Shown here piece by piece: positions 6,209-6,424 of a stretch of DNA of 6,424 nucleotides (position 1 is its first letter; every line of letters starts with the position of its first letter). Below the pieces are notes generated by a model. The model searched no databases and was not told the origin of the DNA. It saw nothing but the letters and a program-made list of their open reading frames with translations. The stretch covers positions 1 to 6,424 of the forward strand of contig CALMIB010000041.1 of NCBI GenBank assembly GCA_937863945.1, in the 5' to 3' direction. Position numbers and translations under genes: made by a program. Source of the stretch: an uncultured Longilinea sp. GTDB lineage: Bacteria; Chloroflexota; Anaerolineae; Anaerolineales; Anaerolineaceae.

Positions 6209-6424
6209 TCACTCCTCAAATACCCAGTGTTTGGAAATGCGGAATTGAATGATCGTGACGAGGAAAATTAGAGCGAAGACGATCCAGGCGAGCGCCGCGC
6301 CATAACCCATTTGAAAACGTTGAAAGCCCTTCTGGTACAGGTAGTAAACGATGGTGAGAGTGGAATTTGCTGGGCCGCCCTGGGTCATGATGAACGGTTC
6401 GGAAAATATCTGTAACGAGGATAT
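6209..6424 (-). CDS. ABC sugar transporter permease, CUT1 family (MalF/UgpA type), 3' part only
   Basis: The last 71 codons are visible; the gene enters from the right edge in frame at 6424. The peptide contains FSEPFIMTQGGPANSTLTIV, then YYLYQKGFQRFQMGYGAALA and a final membrane segment WIVFALIFLVTIIQF, ending RISKHWVFEE. The sequence T-x-G-G-P-x-x-S-T, the Y-Y-L-Y-x-x-x-F motif and the G-Y-x-A-A-x-A-W run into the last helix are hallmarks of MalF/UgpA-type permeases near the C-terminus. The EAA loop should lie just beyond the window. It is the partner of the permease that starts 4 nt downstream. The last codons, GAG GAG, double as the Shine-Dalgarno for that gene, so the two should be translated in step. 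Gene order suggests a substrate-binding protein further upstream, outside the window. Confidence 0.93.
   Translation of the reverse strand: MSSLQIFSEPFIMTQGGPANSTLTIVYYLYQKGFQRFQMGYGAALAWIVFALIFLVTIIQFRISKHWVFEE
6212..6217 (-). promoter_or_regulatory. Shine-Dalgarno GAGGAG embedded in the end of the upstream permease gene
   Basis: The minus strand reads GAGGAGTGAGTCCATG. The two Glu codons before the TGA stop of the MalF-type gene form the ribosome binding site, 7 nt before the ATG at 6204 of the MalG-type gene. This arrangement ties expression of the two permease subunits together and decides the ATG start over the longer TTG frame. Confidence 0.75.

Noticed and set aside
1..6424. CRISPR arrays, tRNA or rRNA genes, insertion sequences, integrases, attachment sites
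   Set aside because: No regularly spaced repeats, tRNA-like cloverleaf, transposase motif or terminal inverted repeats were seen on either strand.

Overview
The window reads almost entirely on the minus strand, from right to left. It looks like a fragment of a free-living bacterial chromosome. The gene style (a CUT1 sugar transporter with a cytosolic glycosidase, TTG starts, small GNAT enzymes, a stand-alone ArfB) would suit a Chloroflexota/Anaerolineae-type organism. That assignment is an impression from gene content and protein style, not a proven placement.

Right part (about 1840-6424, GC in the 40s in the lines I counted): one co-oriented carbohydrate-use operon. In transcription order it holds the 3' end of a MalF/UgpA-type permease (6424-6209), a complete MalG/UgpE-type permease (6204-5365), a 512-residue protein with the motif layout of a divergent GT-B glycosyltransferase (5267-3729), and a GH31 glycosidase with a recognisable catalytic aspartate pair (3690-1840). 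The substrate-binding protein, any regulator and the promoter should lie beyond position 6424. No transport ATPase is present. The likely logic is import of a short oligosaccharide or glycoside through the ABC transporter, followed by processing in the cytosol by the GH31 enzyme and the GT-B-like protein.

Middle part (about 1340-1840): no intact gene of clear identity. It holds a hairpin, a possible extended -10 promoter and a strong Shine-Dalgarno followed by a small open frame. That frame appears broken twice, each time in a run of C, and keeps a strong high-GC3 coding signature across two successive reading frames. I read it as a degraded gene or one carrying homopolymer errors. Base composition changes abruptly near 1600.

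Left part (1-1349, GC about 60% or more): a compact minus-strand cluster of two GNAT N-acetyltransferases, overlapping by 4 nt with a TTG start, then the 5' half of a gene for the ribosome-rescue hydrolase ArfB (GGQ motif), cut by the window edge. This part looks functionally unrelated to the sugar operon.

The most promising unknown is the GT-B-like protein in the sugar operon. I could not assign it to a named family, and its pairing with a GH31 enzyme suggests an unexplored sugar-processing step.
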